A DNA stretch of 64,000 bases, taken from NCBI RefSeq assembly GCF_947501385.1, contig NZ_CANMVP010000005.1, positions 118,641-182,640 of the forward strand. The letters are read 5' to 3'. This stretch comes from an uncultured Polaribacter sp. (GTDB lineage: Bacteria; Bacteroidota; Bacteroidia; Flavobacteriales; Flavobacteriaceae). The translations under genes and the position numbers were made by a program. A model generated the notes under the pieces. The model saw nothing but the letters and a program-made list of their open reading frames with translations. It had not been told where the DNA came from and ran no database searches. Positions 42,100 through 51,804 of the stretch are shown here, piece after piece; position 1 is the first letter of the stretch; each line of letters begins with the position of its first letter.

Positions 42100-42237
42100 A
42101 ACATGGTTATTTAGTAGTTAATAATTGATTTATTGTAAAGATACTGAAAATCAGCATTTAATTATTTGACGCAGATTTAAAAAAATGTTACAGTTTTAAA
42201 AACTAAAGAGTACTATTTTTAAGATTTTAAAAGACTC

Positions 42238-43200
42238 TTAAAATGATTTTTTTAGGATGTTTTGTATTCTTTTATCTAACACTGCTACTTTTTGTTTTGT
42301 TGAATCAATATGATTAGATTTTACTGTTTTTTCTCTAGTATATCCTACAAATTCTCGCCAACCTTTAGATCTTATTTTTCTTCTTTTTTGTACTATTGTA
42401 AAAAGAACATTTTTTTCTAATTGATTTAATTCAGTTATTTCATCTCCAATTTTTATGTGAGGATACAGGTCTTTAATTATTTTTTTTGCCATAAAGAAAT
42501 GACCTTTTGTATTCGGATGTACTGCATCAGGAATAAAAGTACTGTCCTCTTTTATTTTCTTTATCTCAGTTAATTCATTATTTAGATATTCGTGTAAATT
42601 AATAACGGTATTATCTTTTAATGTAAGTAACCAATTCGCGTAATCTTGCAAAACCCTATTGTAATTGTAATATGGTTGTTTATAAGACTGTGCTTCACCT
42701 TCTTTGCTGAGGCGATCTTTTGCAGCATATTTATCAAAAGGGGTGGGCGTCAATAGCATTAATCTTGCTCCATATTTTTCTACAATTGTTTTTAAATTAT
42801 AAATTCCTTTTTTATAATTCGAAAATCGAGTACTATCTTTTTCAGAAAAAATTGCGTCATTCATACCATAACAAGCCATAACAACTTCGGGTTTTATTTT
42901 ATCTAAAGCTTCTTTTAAGCGTGCATGTATACAAGGTCTTGGAAAAGGATGTCCCACTTCAGAATCTCCAGAAACTGTTTCGCTAGACAGACCAATGCTA
43001 ATCATATCTAAAGATTCTTCAGGATAATTTTTTCTTAAATAATATTCTAAAAAATCGACATATTTACCGTTTTGTGTAATGCTGTTTCCAATAATTAATA
43101 CTCTTTTATTGTGAAGCGGAAGTGATTCTTCAACTTTTCTATCACAAGAAAAAAAGAGTAAAAAGATTAAAGGGATGAAAAAAAGCCTATATTTTTTCAT
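42238..43200 (-). CDS. SGNH/GDSL-family lipoprotein hydrolase
   Basis: 320 residues. The N-terminus (FFIPLIFLLFFSCDRK) is a lipoprotein signal with a Cys lipobox. Catalytic blocks of the SGNH family: block I VLIIGNSITQNG (Ser), block III ACYGMNDAIF (Asn) and block V PDAVHPNTKGH (Asp and His). It is therefore an exported esterase or lipase-like hydrolase; the substrate, possibly an acetylated polysaccharide, is unknown. 3 bp upstream lies gltX on the same strand, probably co-transcribed without functional link. Confidence 0.85.
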   Translation of the reverse strand: MKKYRLFFIPLIFLLFFSCDRKVEESLPLHNKRVLIIGNSITQNGKYVDFLEYYLRKNYPEESLDMISIGLSSETVSGDSEVGHPFPRPCIHARLKEALDKIKPEVVMACYGMNDAIFSEKDSTRFSNYKKGIYNLKTIVEKYGARLMLLTPTPFDKYAAKDRLSKEGEAQSYKQPYYNYNRVLQDYANWLLTLKDNTVINLHEYLNNELTEIKKIKEDSTFIPDAVHPNTKGHFFMAKKIIKDLYPHIKIGDEITELNQLEKNVLFTIVQKRRKIRSKGWREFVGYTREKTVKSNHIDSTKQKVAVLDKRIQNILKKSF

Positions 43201-43203
43201 AAT

Positions 43204-44748
43204 TTAAAGTGATTTTATAGCATTATGAAGTCTGTAAATAGTTTCTTTTTTACCAATCATGGCAATAATATCAAACAAATGCGGACCCGCTAATTTGCCA
43301 ACCAAACTTAAACGAAGTGGTTGCATTACTTTACCAAAACCTATTTCTTTCGCAGTAATCCATGCTTTAATTTCTTTTTCTATATTTTCTGATGAAAAGT
43401 CTTCGATTGAAGAAATAACAGAAATTAACTCTTGCATTAATTCAGCAGTACCTTCTTTCCAATTTTTCTTTGAAGCTTTTGAATCATATTCGGTTGGCGC
43501 TTTAAAAAAGAAAGAAGATAATTCCCAAAAATCATTTACAAAAACAGCTCTTTCTTTTATTAATGAAACTACTTTTTGAACGTACTCTCTAGTTGATAAA
43601 ATCCCTTTTTCTTCTAAAATAGGGATGTATAAATCAGTCAATTCTGCATCCTCTTTTGTTTGCATGTATTGTTGCTGAAACCAGTTTGTTTTATCAGGAT
43701 TAAATTTTGCACCAGACTTACTAACACGATTCAAATCGAATTCATGTATTAAATTTTCTAGTGAAAAAATTTCCTGCTCTGTCCCTGGATTCCAACCTAA
43801 AAAGGCCAACATATTTATAAAAGCATCTGCAAAATAACCATCTTCTTTGTATCCACGAGAAACGTCTCCAGTTTCTTCATTTGTATACGCCAAAGGAAAC
43901 ACAGGGAAACCTAACTTATCACCATCGCGTTTGCTTAATTTTCCTTTTCCAACTGGTTTTAAAATTAGCGGTAAATGTGCAAATTTTGGAGCATTCCACC
44001 CAAATGCTTTGTATAGTAAAACGTGCAATGGCATTGAAGGCAACCATTCTTCACCACGAATAACATGAGAAATTTCCATCAAGTGATCATCTACAATATT
44101 TGCTAAATGATAGGTTGGCATTCCGTCAGATTTAAATAAAATTTTATCATCTAAAGTATTGGTATCGATTGTAATTTTCCCACGAATTTCATCTTCCATT
44201 TCTAAAACTTCATCTTGCGGAGTTTTAAAACGAATGACATAATTATCGCCGTTATTAATTCGGTTTTGCAATTCTTCATCAGATAAAACCAAAGAATTTT
44301 CTAAGCGCCCTTTTGCTCTGTTATGCCAATTGTAAATAAAGGTTTTTCCTTCAGCTTCGTGTTGTTTTCTGTGCGCATCTAATGCTTCGGAAGTATCAAA
44401 AGCATAATATGCCCAACCCGTTTCAATTAAAATAGCAGCATATTTTTTGTAAATTTCTTTACGCTCAGATTGTCTGTAAGGACCAAATTTTTCATTTGTT
44501 AAGCCAGCACTGAGCGTAGACGAACGTGGACCTTCATCAAAAGGAATGTTACACCATTTTAAAGCATCGATAATGTATTGTTCTGCATTTGCAACATACC
44601 TATTTTGGTCTGTGTCTTCAATTCTTAACACAAAAGTTCCGTTGTGTTTTTTAGCAAATAAATAATTGTATAAAGCTGTTCTTACACCACCAATGTGTAA
44701 AGGTCCTGTGGGACTTGGTGCAAAACGAACACGAACATTAGATTCCAT
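43204..44748 (-). CDS. gltX: Glutamate-tRNA ligase
   Basis: Charges tRNA-Glu (and possibly tRNA-Gln). 514 residues, class I synthetase: VRFAPSPTGPLHIGGVRTAL with the HIGH motif as HIGG, and KMSKS as KLSKRDGDKLGFPVFP. The C-terminal alpha-helical anticodon-binding part is normal. The length is slightly above the 470-480 of many bacteria, fitting Bacteroidota enzymes. The upstream 300 bp is repeat-containing and no promoter was clearly assigned. Confidence 0.96.
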   Translation of the reverse strand: MESNVRVRFAPSPTGPLHIGGVRTALYNYLFAKKHNGTFVLRIEDTDQNRYVANAEQYIIDALKWCNIPFDEGPRSSTLSAGLTNEKFGPYRQSERKEIYKKYAAILIETGWAYYAFDTSEALDAHRKQHEAEGKTFIYNWHNRAKGRLENSLVLSDEELQNRINNGDNYVIRFKTPQDEVLEMEDEIRGKITIDTNTLDDKILFKSDGMPTYHLANIVDDHLMEISHVIRGEEWLPSMPLHVLLYKAFGWNAPKFAHLPLILKPVGKGKLSKRDGDKLGFPVFPLAYTNEETGDVSRGYKEDGYFADAFINMLAFLGWNPGTEQEIFSLENLIHEFDLNRVSKSGAKFNPDKTNWFQQQYMQTKEDAELTDLYIPILEEKGILSTREYVQKVVSLIKERAVFVNDFWELSSFFFKAPTEYDSKASKKNWKEGTAELMQELISVISSIEDFSSENIEKEIKAWITAKEIGFGKVMQPLRLSLVGKLAGPHLFDIIAMIGKKETIYRLHNAIKSL

Positions 44749-44882
44749 TTTTCTGTTTTTTTAAATTCCTGCTTTACTGAAACAAGTTCAGCACAAGTCT
44801 CAGGAAAGATCTTTTTAATGAACCTTAAAGAAATTTTAAGGTGCTTTTTTCGTGTTGCAAAGATAGTTTTTAATGAAAAACC

Positions 44883-45029
44883 TTGCCACGAATTCACAAA
44901 TTAATACTTCTTAAAAAAAGTTGACCTCATAGATTCATAGAAAGCATAGAACTATATCGCTAAAAGACCCTTCAGTCTTTTAAAACCTTTGAGGTCTGAA
45001 AAATATATTTATTCGTGAATTCGTGGCAA
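44883..45029. mobile_element. MITE-like unit with 24-bp terminal inverted repeats
   Basis: Left end TTGCCACGAATTCACAAATT (44883 on) and right end (45006-45029) are inverted copies matching at 22 of 24 positions. The 99-bp interior is noncoding and contains a degraded REP-like palindrome. The size and terminal repeats fit a miniature non-autonomous element; no target duplication was clearly seen. Confidence 0.5.
44965..44997. repeat. Degenerate copy of the 33-nt REP-like palindrome
   Basis: 33 nt with the ends AGACC and TGAGGTCT and a TTTTAAAACCT centre. It aligns end to end with the palindromes flanking the RAYT gene, with about seven differences, mostly in the left arm. Confidence 0.55.
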
Positions 45030-45049
45030 TTTTTTTAGAAATCTCCTTC

Positions 45050-45886
45050 CTAAAAAGTGTTAAAAATTCCAATAGAAATAGCCGTTTGTTTCGGTACACT
45101 GTTTCCGAAAAAAGCGTTCCCAAAACCTGCGGTAATTCCCAAATCACACAATTGTAAAATACCTTTTAAACCATAAGCACCATATTCTTGGTCATTTACA
45201 TATAAACCTGTAGTTAAGTTATTTATAGGTGAAATAAAATTTCCATCATTTAAAGATTTTACAACATCTACATACCCAATTAACCAAATATTTTTTAATA
45301 TTTTCCCTCCAAACTCACCACCAACTTTAAAATTATTGCTGTAATCATTTGTTCTTATATCTGCACCAATATGTGTTTGTAAAAATGTTTTTCCAAAACT
45401 TTTTCCTACTAAAAATTGTGGCGTAAACGTAAAAGCATCATAACCCGTTCTAATTCCTGTTGCATCATCATAAGAACTTGTGTTTATTTCTGTAACGAAT
45501 TGCCCAGCCAAAACCCAACCATTATTATAAAATTGATGTTTTAAACCTAATTGAATATTTCCAAAAGAAGTTTTAGAACCTTCTTCTATATTTGCAAAAA
45601 CAATGCTTGCATTATTATTGAACCCTACTGTTTTTATACTTTTTAAAGGAAGACTAAAAACCAAAGAAGTTTGATCTGTAAAACCATATTCTCCATAAAT
45701 TTGATGCGTTTTATCTGTAACATTTCTTAGAAGAACAAATTCTGGATTTCCAAAAAGTACATTATAATCAGAAATTGTGGTGTAAGAAAGGTTGATAAAT
45801 AGATCTCCTTTTTCTTTTGTCCAAGGGCTTTGTGCTAGCACTGTTGTTGTAAAAGCTAAGAGTATCATTGCAAAAATATGTTTCAT
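45050..45886 (-). CDS. Secreted protein, probable outer-membrane beta-barrel
   Basis: 278 residues with a signal peptide (MKHIFAMILLAFTTTVLAQS). The rest alternates amphipathic strands (LFINLSYTTISDYNVLF, HQIYGEYGFTDQTSLVFSLPL, GNIQLGLKHQFYNNGWVLAGQF) and ends in a strand with terminal Phe (ISIGIFNTF), as in outer-membrane barrels. It resembles the phenol-degradation meta-pathway-type (TbuX/MopB-like) family of unknown-role barrels. It is a lone gene divergent from the DUF4175 operon. Confidence 0.6.
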   Translation of the reverse strand: MKHIFAMILLAFTTTVLAQSPWTKEKGDLFINLSYTTISDYNVLFGNPEFVLLRNVTDKTHQIYGEYGFTDQTSLVFSLPLKSIKTVGFNNNASIVFANIEEGSKTSFGNIQLGLKHQFYNNGWVLAGQFVTEINTSSYDDATGIRTGYDAFTFTPQFLVGKSFGKTFLQTHIGADIRTNDYSNNFKVGGEFGGKILKNIWLIGYVDVVKSLNDGNFISPINNLTTGLYVNDQEYGAYGLKGILQLCDLGITAGFGNAFFGNSVPKQTAISIGIFNTF

Positions 45887-45996
45887 AACTTGTTTTTATG
45901 GAAGTTTAGTAGGATTGGCTTTGAAATACTTACAATTCATTTAACAAATAATTTCGTTGTGAATCCTTTCAAAAATAGTATTTTTATTAGTTAATT

Positions 45997-48900
45997 ATGA
46001 GCGGATTTAAAAAAATTGAAAAAAAACTACATCAGTTTACCCAAAAATATTACGTAAACGAATTGATTAAAGGAGTTATTTTATTTTTCTCCTTAGGATT
46101 TTTGTACTTATTTTTTACATTGTTTTTAGAGTATTTTTTATGGTTGAAACCAACTGCCAGAACCTTTTTGTTTTGGGTCTTTATTTTGGTAGAAGGTTTT
46201 TTATTAATCAGATTCATTGCCATTCCTATTTTTAAGTTGATAGGTTTACGAAAAGGAATTTCTTTAAAAGAATCTTCAAAAATTATTGGAAATCATTTTC
46301 CAGAAGTAAAAGACAAATTACTAAATGTTCTGCAGTTAAAAGAAAACCCGAATCAATCTGATTTGTTATTGGCAAGTATCAATCAAAAAGCAGCAGAATT
46401 ACAACCCATTCCTTTTGTAAAAGCAGTAGATTTTAGAAAAAATAAAAAGTATCTCAAATATGCGATTGTGCCTATTTTAATTTGGTTAATCACATTGTTT
46501 ACAGGGAATAATGGTGTTTTTACCCAAAGTTTAGAGCGTGTTGTAAATCATAGAACAGCATATACGCCACCAGCGCCATTTTCTTTCTCTTTGGTAAATG
46601 AAAGTCTACAAGTTATTCAAGGAAAATCAATTACAATTGCTATAGCAACTGTTGGAACCGTTTTACCTTCGGAAGCAAAAATAATCTTTAACAATCAGCA
46701 GTATTATCTTCAAAATAACGGAAACGGTTCTTTTTCTTATACTTTTTCTGACGTAAAAAAACCGATTTCTTTTTTTGTAAAAGCAAACGGAATTCAATCT
46801 CAAGACTATCAAGTAAAAGTAATAAATACGCCAACAATTCGCAATATTTCTTTGCAGTTGGCCTATCCTTTTTATATAGGTAAAAGGAATGAGACCATAC
46901 AGAACTCAGGGAATTTAATTGTACCAGAAGGTACAAAAATTACATGGAAGGTAGCAACATCGCAAACAGATGAGGTAGTTTTTATCAATAATAAAAAGCG
47001 AAATGTTTTTAATAAGATTGCTACAAATAATTTTGAGTTTTCTAAACGAATTCGAAATCCGTTAAATTATCAAATCTCTTCATCAAACAAAAATTTACAG
47101 GATTATGAGAATTTGCAGTTTTCTGTAAATGTAATAAAAGATGAAGTTCCAGAAATTGCTGTACAAACAAATATAGATAGCATTTCTAGAGGTACTGCAC
47201 AATTTGCTGGTCAGATTTCAGATGATTATGGACTAAAGAAGTTACAGTTGGTGTATTACGATGAGAATATTCCGCAAGACCAAAAAACACATGTTTTACC
47301 AATTTCTAAGGCAAATATTCAAACCTTCTTTTATCAATTTCCTGAAGGACTCAATCTTCAAAAAGGCATGAATTACGAATTGTTTTTCGAGGTTTTTGAC
47401 AATGATGCAGTAAACGGAAATAAAAAAGCAAAAAGCAAAGTTTTTAATTACAGACAAAAAACAAACGATGAAATAGAAGAGGAGTTGCTGCAAGAACAGA
47501 GAAATACAATCAATAGTTTAGAAAATTCTATTCAGAAACAACAAAAACAACAGCAGGAATTATATAAAATTCAACAAGAGTTACAAAATAAGAAAAAAAT
47601 TAGTTGGAATGATAAGAAAAAAGTTGAAAGTTTTATAAAGCGTCAGGAACAGTACAAAAAGATGATGCAACGTCAAACAGACCAATTGCAAGAAAATTTA
47701 GATGAAAAAACAGTAAAAGATGAAAATCTTCAGGATAAGAAAGAAGAACTCAAAAAACGTATCGAAGAGCTAAAAAAAACAGAAAAACAGCAAAAGCTTT
47801 TAGATGAGATTGCAAAATTAGCAGAAAAATTAAACAAAGAAGAACTCGTAAAAAAAGCCAAAGAATTAGCACAACAGAACAAGCAACAGCAACGTAGTTT
47901 AGAACGTATGTTAGAATTAACAAAACGTTTTTATGTGGAACAAAAAACGATGCAAATTGCTAATAAACTAGAAGAATTGGCTAAAAAACAAGAAGTTTTA
48001 GAACAAAAAGAAGCTCCAAGTTTAGAAGAACAAGAGAACATAAATAAAGAGTTTAAAAAACTAAAAGAAGAGTTGGATGAATTGGCAAAGGACAACGAAA
48101 AGTTAAAAGAGCCAATGGAAATGCCAGATGTTGAAGATGAAAAAGAAGCAATTGATGAAGAATTAAAAAAGTCTGAAGAAAACTTAAAAAAGCAAGACAC
48201 AAAATCAGCAAAGAAAAGTCAGAAGAAAAGTGCTGAGAAAATGAAAGAAATGAGTGCTAAAATGCAGAAAGCCATGATGGAAATGGAAGGCGAATCTATT
48301 GAGGAAAATATGGAAGATTTGCGTAAAATTTTAGAAAACTTAGTTACTTTTTCTTTTAAGCAAGAAAATTTAATGAATAAATTTAATGAGATTTCTACAA
48401 CACATCCAGACTTTGGTAAAGATTTAAAAAGTCAAAATGATATTAGAACTTATTTTGAGCATATAGATGATAGTTTGTATGTGCTTTCTATGCGTTTGCC
48501 AAAGATTTCGGCGAAGATTAATGACGATTTATCTACGGTGCACTATAATTTAGAACAGTCTTTAGAAAACTTCTCAGAGAACAGATTTAACAACGGCATT
48601 TCTAACCAGCGTTACGTGATGACTGCTACAAATAATTTAGCAGATTATTTAAGTAACATGCTAAACAGTATGAAAAACGCTTCTATGAAAATGGGGAAGG
48701 GAAAAGGCAAGGGAAGTGGTTTTAGTTTACCAGACATTATTAAGAAACAAGGCGAACTTTCAGAAAAAATGAAAGAAGGGCAGAAGAAAGGAAAAAAGCC
48801 AGGAGATAAGCCTGGTCAGAAACCTGGGGAAAAATCAGGTGATGGAAAAGAAGGAAAAGCGGGAGAAGAAGGGAAAGATGGGAAAATTGGAAAAAATGGC

Positions 48901-49410
48901 AAATCAGGTGAGAGCGGAAAAAGTGGCAAAGGAGGAAAGTCAGGAGAAAATGCTGAAGGGAATGGAGAAAATGACGATTTAGATGGCGAACTGTATGAAA
49001 TCTACAAACAACAATCTCAATTAAGACAACAACTACAAGACGCAATTAAAGAAGCCGAAATAGGAAACCCCAATGGAAATGGCAATGCTAAAAAAGCGTT
49101 AAAAACCATGGAACAATTAGAAAACGAAATTTTAGAGAAAGGTTTTAACGCAGGAACCATTCAGAAAATGCAACGCTTAAATTATGAATTGCTAAAATTA
49201 GACAAAGCAGCTTTAGAACAAGGCAAAGATAAAAAACGCAAATCTTCAGCAAATTTAAAAGCATCTGAAAGAAATAAAGTAAAAGCATTGTCCTTTAAAA
49301 AGCAGTTTTACAATCAAATAGAAATATTAAACAGACAATCCTTACCTTTGCAGCAAAATTATAAAACAAAGGTTCGAGAATATTTTTCTGAGCCTCAGAA
49401 GAAAGAATAA
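45997..49410 (+). CDS. Large DUF4175 membrane protein
   Basis: 1137 residues. Two N-terminal hydrophobic hairpins (VILFFSLGFLYLFFTLF and TARTFLFWVFILVEGFLLI), a third helix near residue 155 (YAIVPILIWLITLF), an extracytoplasmic domain, and then from about residue 490 a very long lysine/glutamate/glutamine-rich coiled coil (IQKQQKQQQELYKIQQELQN and many more). Near residues 890-985 there is a Gly-Lys-rich, collagen-like low-complexity tract (KPGQKPGEKSGDGKEGKAG). This matches the DUF4175 family of Bacteroidota. Role unknown. The stop overlaps ybeY by 1 bp, so they are coupled. Confidence 0.82.
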   Translation: MSGFKKIEKKLHQFTQKYYVNELIKGVILFFSLGFLYLFFTLFLEYFLWLKPTARTFLFWVFILVEGFLLIRFIAIPIFKLIGLRKGISLKESSKIIGNHFPEVKDKLLNVLQLKENPNQSDLLLASINQKAAELQPIPFVKAVDFRKNKKYLKYAIVPILIWLITLFTGNNGVFTQSLERVVNHRTAYTPPAPFSFSLVNESLQVIQGKSITIAIATVGTVLPSEAKIIFNNQQYYLQNNGNGSFSYTFSDVKKPISFFVKANGIQSQDYQVKVINTPTIRNISLQLAYPFYIGKRNETIQNSGNLIVPEGTKITWKVATSQTDEVVFINNKKRNVFNKIATNNFEFSKRIRNPLNYQISSSNKNLQDYENLQFSVNVIKDEVPEIAVQTNIDSISRGTAQFAGQISDDYGLKKLQLVYYDENIPQDQKTHVLPISKANIQTFFYQFPEGLNLQKGMNYELFFEVFDNDAVNGNKKAKSKVFNYRQKTNDEIEEELLQEQRNTINSLENSIQKQQKQQQELYKIQQELQNKKKISWNDKKKVESFIKRQEQYKKMMQRQTDQLQENLDEKTVKDENLQDKKEELKKRIEELKKTEKQQKLLDEIAKLAEKLNKEELVKKAKELAQQNKQQQRSLERMLELTKRFYVEQKTMQIANKLEELAKKQEVLEQKEAPSLEEQENINKEFKKLKEELDELAKDNEKLKEPMEMPDVEDEKEAIDEELKKSEENLKKQDTKSAKKSQKKSAEKMKEMSAKMQKAMMEMEGESIEENMEDLRKILENLVTFSFKQENLMNKFNEISTTHPDFGKDLKSQNDIRTYFEHIDDSLYVLSMRLPKISAKINDDLSTVHYNLEQSLENFSENRFNNGISNQRYVMTATNNLADYLSNMLNSMKNASMKMGKGKGKGSGFSLPDIIKKQGELSEKMKEGQKKGKKPGDKPGQKPGEKSGDGKEGKAGEEGKDGKIGKNGKSGESGKSGKGGKSGENAEGNGENDDLDGELYEIYKQQSQLRQQLQDAIKEAEIGNPNGNGNAKKALKTMEQLENEILEKGFNAGTIQKMQRLNYELLKLDKAALEQGKDKKRKSSANLKASERNKVKALSFKKQFYNQIEILNRQSLPLQQNYKTKVREYFSEPQKKE

Positions 49411-49823
49411 TGATTACGTTTAATTACGAAACAAACTTTAAGTTAGAGACCGAAAAATCGATTGAAAGTTGGATCCATAAAATCATTGCAATGCATAATT
49501 GTGAAGAAGGAGAAATCAATTATATTTTTTGTGACGATGTTTATTTGCACAAATTAAATGTTGAGTTTTTACAACATGATACCTTAACTGATATTATAAG
49601 TTTCGATAATTCCTTAGGAAATCAATTAAACGGAGATATTTTTATTTCTCTGGAAAGAGTAGCAGAAAATGCAAAAGATTTTAAAGTTTCTTTTACAGAA
49701 GAATTGTACAGAGTAATGATTCATGGTGTTTTGCATTATATTGGTTTTAAAGATAAGACCGAAGAAGATCAGAAAGAGATGACAGTTCAAGAAAACAGCG
49801 CTTTATCTGAATTAAGTACTTGA
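49410..49823 (+). CDS. ybeY: Endoribonuclease YbeY (rRNA maturation)
   Basis: 137 residues. Zinc-site motif VMIHGVLHYIGFKDKTEEDQ, the Bacteroidota form of HGxLHLxGxDH with the last His replaced by Lys-Thr as in relatives I recall. The conserved LNVEFLQHDTLTDIISF block (N-x-x-x-R/L...D-V-L-S-F equivalent) also fits. It acts in 16S rRNA 3' maturation and ribosome quality control. It is coupled to the DUF4175 gene and 43 bp upstream of mnmG. Confidence 0.9.
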   Translation: MITFNYETNFKLETEKSIESWIHKIIAMHNCEEGEINYIFCDDVYLHKLNVEFLQHDTLTDIISFDNSLGNQLNGDIFISLERVAENAKDFKVSFTEELYRVMIHGVLHYIGFKDKTEEDQKEMTVQENSALSELST

Positions 49824-49843
49824 TAATCAGTAATATAAAAATA

Positions 49844-49859
49844 AGTTTCACGTGGAACT
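49844..49859. promoter_or_regulatory. parS-like palindrome upstream of mnmG
   Basis: AGTTTCACGTGGAACT, a near-palindrome with the CACGTG core, close to the ParB-binding consensus TGTTNCACGTGAAACA. It ends 7 bp before the mnmG start codon. Confidence 0.55.
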
Positions 49860-49866
49860 ATAAGAA

Positions 49867-51744
49867 ATGAGTTTATTTTCAACAATATTTGATGTTATAG
49901 TAGTTGGTGGTGGTCACGCAGGAAGCGAGGCAGCGGCAGCAAGTGCAAATATGGGTGCTCATACATTGTTAATTACAATGAATTTGCAAAATATTGCGCA
50001 AATGAGTTGCAATCCTGCTATGGGAGGTATTGCAAAAGGCCAAATTGTTCGAGAAATTGATGCTTTGGGTGGTTACAGCGGAATTGTTACAGACAAAACA
50101 GCAATTCAGTTTAAGATGCTTAACAAGTCTAAAGGACCAGCAATGTGGAGTCCAAGAGCACAATCAGACAGAATGCAATTTGCAGAATGCTGGCGAACCA
50201 TGTTAGAGCAAACAGATAATTTAGATTTTTATCAAGATTCTGTAAATGGTTTGTTGTTTGATGGCAATAAAATTATTGGCGTAAAGACGGCTTTAGGTTT
50301 AGAAATAAAAGCGAAAACAGTTATCATAACTGCTGGAACTTTTTTAAACGGATTGATTCATATTGGTGATAAAAGTTTTGGTGGCGGTAGGGCAGGTGAA
50401 GGAGCTTCCACAGGAATCACAGAAGACTTGGTAGCCAAAGGTTTTGAATCTGGGAGAATGAAAACCGGAACGCCTCCAAGAGTTGATGGGCGTTCTTTGG
50501 ATTATTCTAAAATGACAGAACAACCTGGAGATGAAATCACAGAAAAATTTTCTTATTTACCCACTACAAAATCGCTACAAAAACAACGATCTTGTTGGCT
50601 TACTTATACCAATTTAGAGGTACACGATTTATTGCGTGAAGGTTTTGACAGATCACCCATGTTTAATGGTAGAATACAATCTACAGGACCTCGGTATTGT
50701 CCTTCCATTGAAGATAAAATAGATCGGTTTGCAACAAAAGAGAGGCATCAAATTTTTGTAGAACCAGAAGGTTGGACAACTGTTGAAATGTATGTAAACG
50801 GATTTTCAACTTCCCTTCCAGAAGATATTCAAGACAAAGCAATCCGTTCTATTGAAGGTTTTGAAAACGTAAAATTTTTAAGATATGGGTATGCGATAGA
50901 ATATGATTTCTTTCAGCCGACTCAATTGACACATTCACTAGAAACCAAATTAATTGAAAACTTGTTTTTTGCAGGTCAAATTAATGGAACTACCGGATAT
51001 GAAGAAGCCGCTGCTCAAGGTTTAATGGCAGGTGTAAATGCAGCTTTAAAAACACAAGAAAAAGAACCTTTTATCTTAAAAAGAAACGAAGCTTATATTG
51101 GTGTTTTAATTGACGATTTAATTACTAAAGGTACAGAAGAGCCTTATCGAATGTTTACTTCAAGAGCAGAATATAGAACTTTGTTAAGACAAGACAATGC
51201 AGATTTAAGGTTAACTCCTTTAGGTTTTAAACTTGGTTTGGCATCTCAAGAAAGGTTAAATAGAGTTGTAGAAAAACAAGAAAAAACAGATTTATTAATT
51301 CAATTTTTACATGAAACCAGTGTAAAGCAAGAAGAGGTAAATCCTATTTTAGAAGCAAAGAATTTGGCTTTAATCAATCAATCTGTAAAGCTCTATAAAG
51401 TTGCGGCAAGGCCTCAATTAGATTTTTCAGACTTTAAAGTGATTCCAAAAGTAAATGCTTTTCTAGAAGAAAATGGCATTGATAAAGAGATTATAGAACA
51501 AGCAGAAATCGACTTAAAATATGCTGGTTATATTGAGAAAGAAAGAAACAACGCAGACAAGTTAAACAGGTTAGAAAATGTGGTGATTCCCTCCAGTTTT
51601 AAATATGACAAACTAAAATCTTTATCTTTTGAAGCAAGAGAAAAATTAAACAAGATCAAACCAACTTCTATTTCTCAAGCTAGTAGAATTAGCGGTGTTT
51701 CTCCTAGTGATATTTCAGTGCTTTTAGTGTATATGGGAAGGTAG
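49867..51744 (+). CDS. mnmG: tRNA uridine-34 carboxymethylaminomethyl enzyme, FAD subunit
   Basis: With MnmE it installs the cmnm group on the wobble uridine of several tRNAs. 625 residues: N-terminal FDVIVVGGGHAGSEAAAASA, MSCNPAMGGIAKGQIVREID, GEGASTGITEDLVAKGFESGRMKTGTPPRVDGRS, and the C-terminal domain ending SQASRISGVSPSDISVLLVYM, all the family's signature segments. mnmE is not in the window. The ybeY-mnmG neighbourhood is typical of Bacteroidota. parS-like sites lie on both sides of the gene. Confidence 0.97.
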   Translation: MSLFSTIFDVIVVGGGHAGSEAAAASANMGAHTLLITMNLQNIAQMSCNPAMGGIAKGQIVREIDALGGYSGIVTDKTAIQFKMLNKSKGPAMWSPRAQSDRMQFAECWRTMLEQTDNLDFYQDSVNGLLFDGNKIIGVKTALGLEIKAKTVIITAGTFLNGLIHIGDKSFGGGRAGEGASTGITEDLVAKGFESGRMKTGTPPRVDGRSLDYSKMTEQPGDEITEKFSYLPTTKSLQKQRSCWLTYTNLEVHDLLREGFDRSPMFNGRIQSTGPRYCPSIEDKIDRFATKERHQIFVEPEGWTTVEMYVNGFSTSLPEDIQDKAIRSIEGFENVKFLRYGYAIEYDFFQPTQLTHSLETKLIENLFFAGQINGTTGYEEAAAQGLMAGVNAALKTQEKEPFILKRNEAYIGVLIDDLITKGTEEPYRMFTSRAEYRTLLRQDNADLRLTPLGFKLGLASQERLNRVVEKQEKTDLLIQFLHETSVKQEEVNPILEAKNLALINQSVKLYKVAARPQLDFSDFKVIPKVNAFLEENGIDKEIIEQAEIDLKYAGYIEKERNNADKLNRLENVVIPSSFKYDKLKSLSFEAREKLNKIKPTSISQASRISGVSPSDISVLLVYMGR

Positions 51745-51765
51745 AAAAATAAAAAAATTGCAAAA

Positions 51766-51781
51766 TGTTCCTCGTGGAACA
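51766..51781. promoter_or_regulatory. parS-like palindrome downstream of mnmG
   Basis: TGTTCCTCGTGGAACA differs by one base from the perfect palindrome TGTTCCACGTGGAACA. It lies between mnmG and the methyltransferase gene. Confidence 0.5.
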
Positions 51782-51804
51782 ATATTAAAAATTGAAAAAA
51801 AAAT

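Larger units (their letters stand above)
44749..45049. other. Repeat-containing intergenic region between gltX and a barrel-protein gene
   Basis: 301 bp without a gene. It holds the CTGAAACAAGTTCAG palindrome (44777-44791, exact copy of the core at 20389-20409) and a 147-bp inverted-repeat-bounded unit (44883-45029) that encloses a degraded 33-nt palindrome. Confidence 0.7.

Noticed and set aside
47931..48200. Minus-strand Ser/Phe-rich ORF inside the DUF4175 gene
   Set aside because: Shadow of the Lys/Glu-rich coiled coil; low complexity and no gene features.
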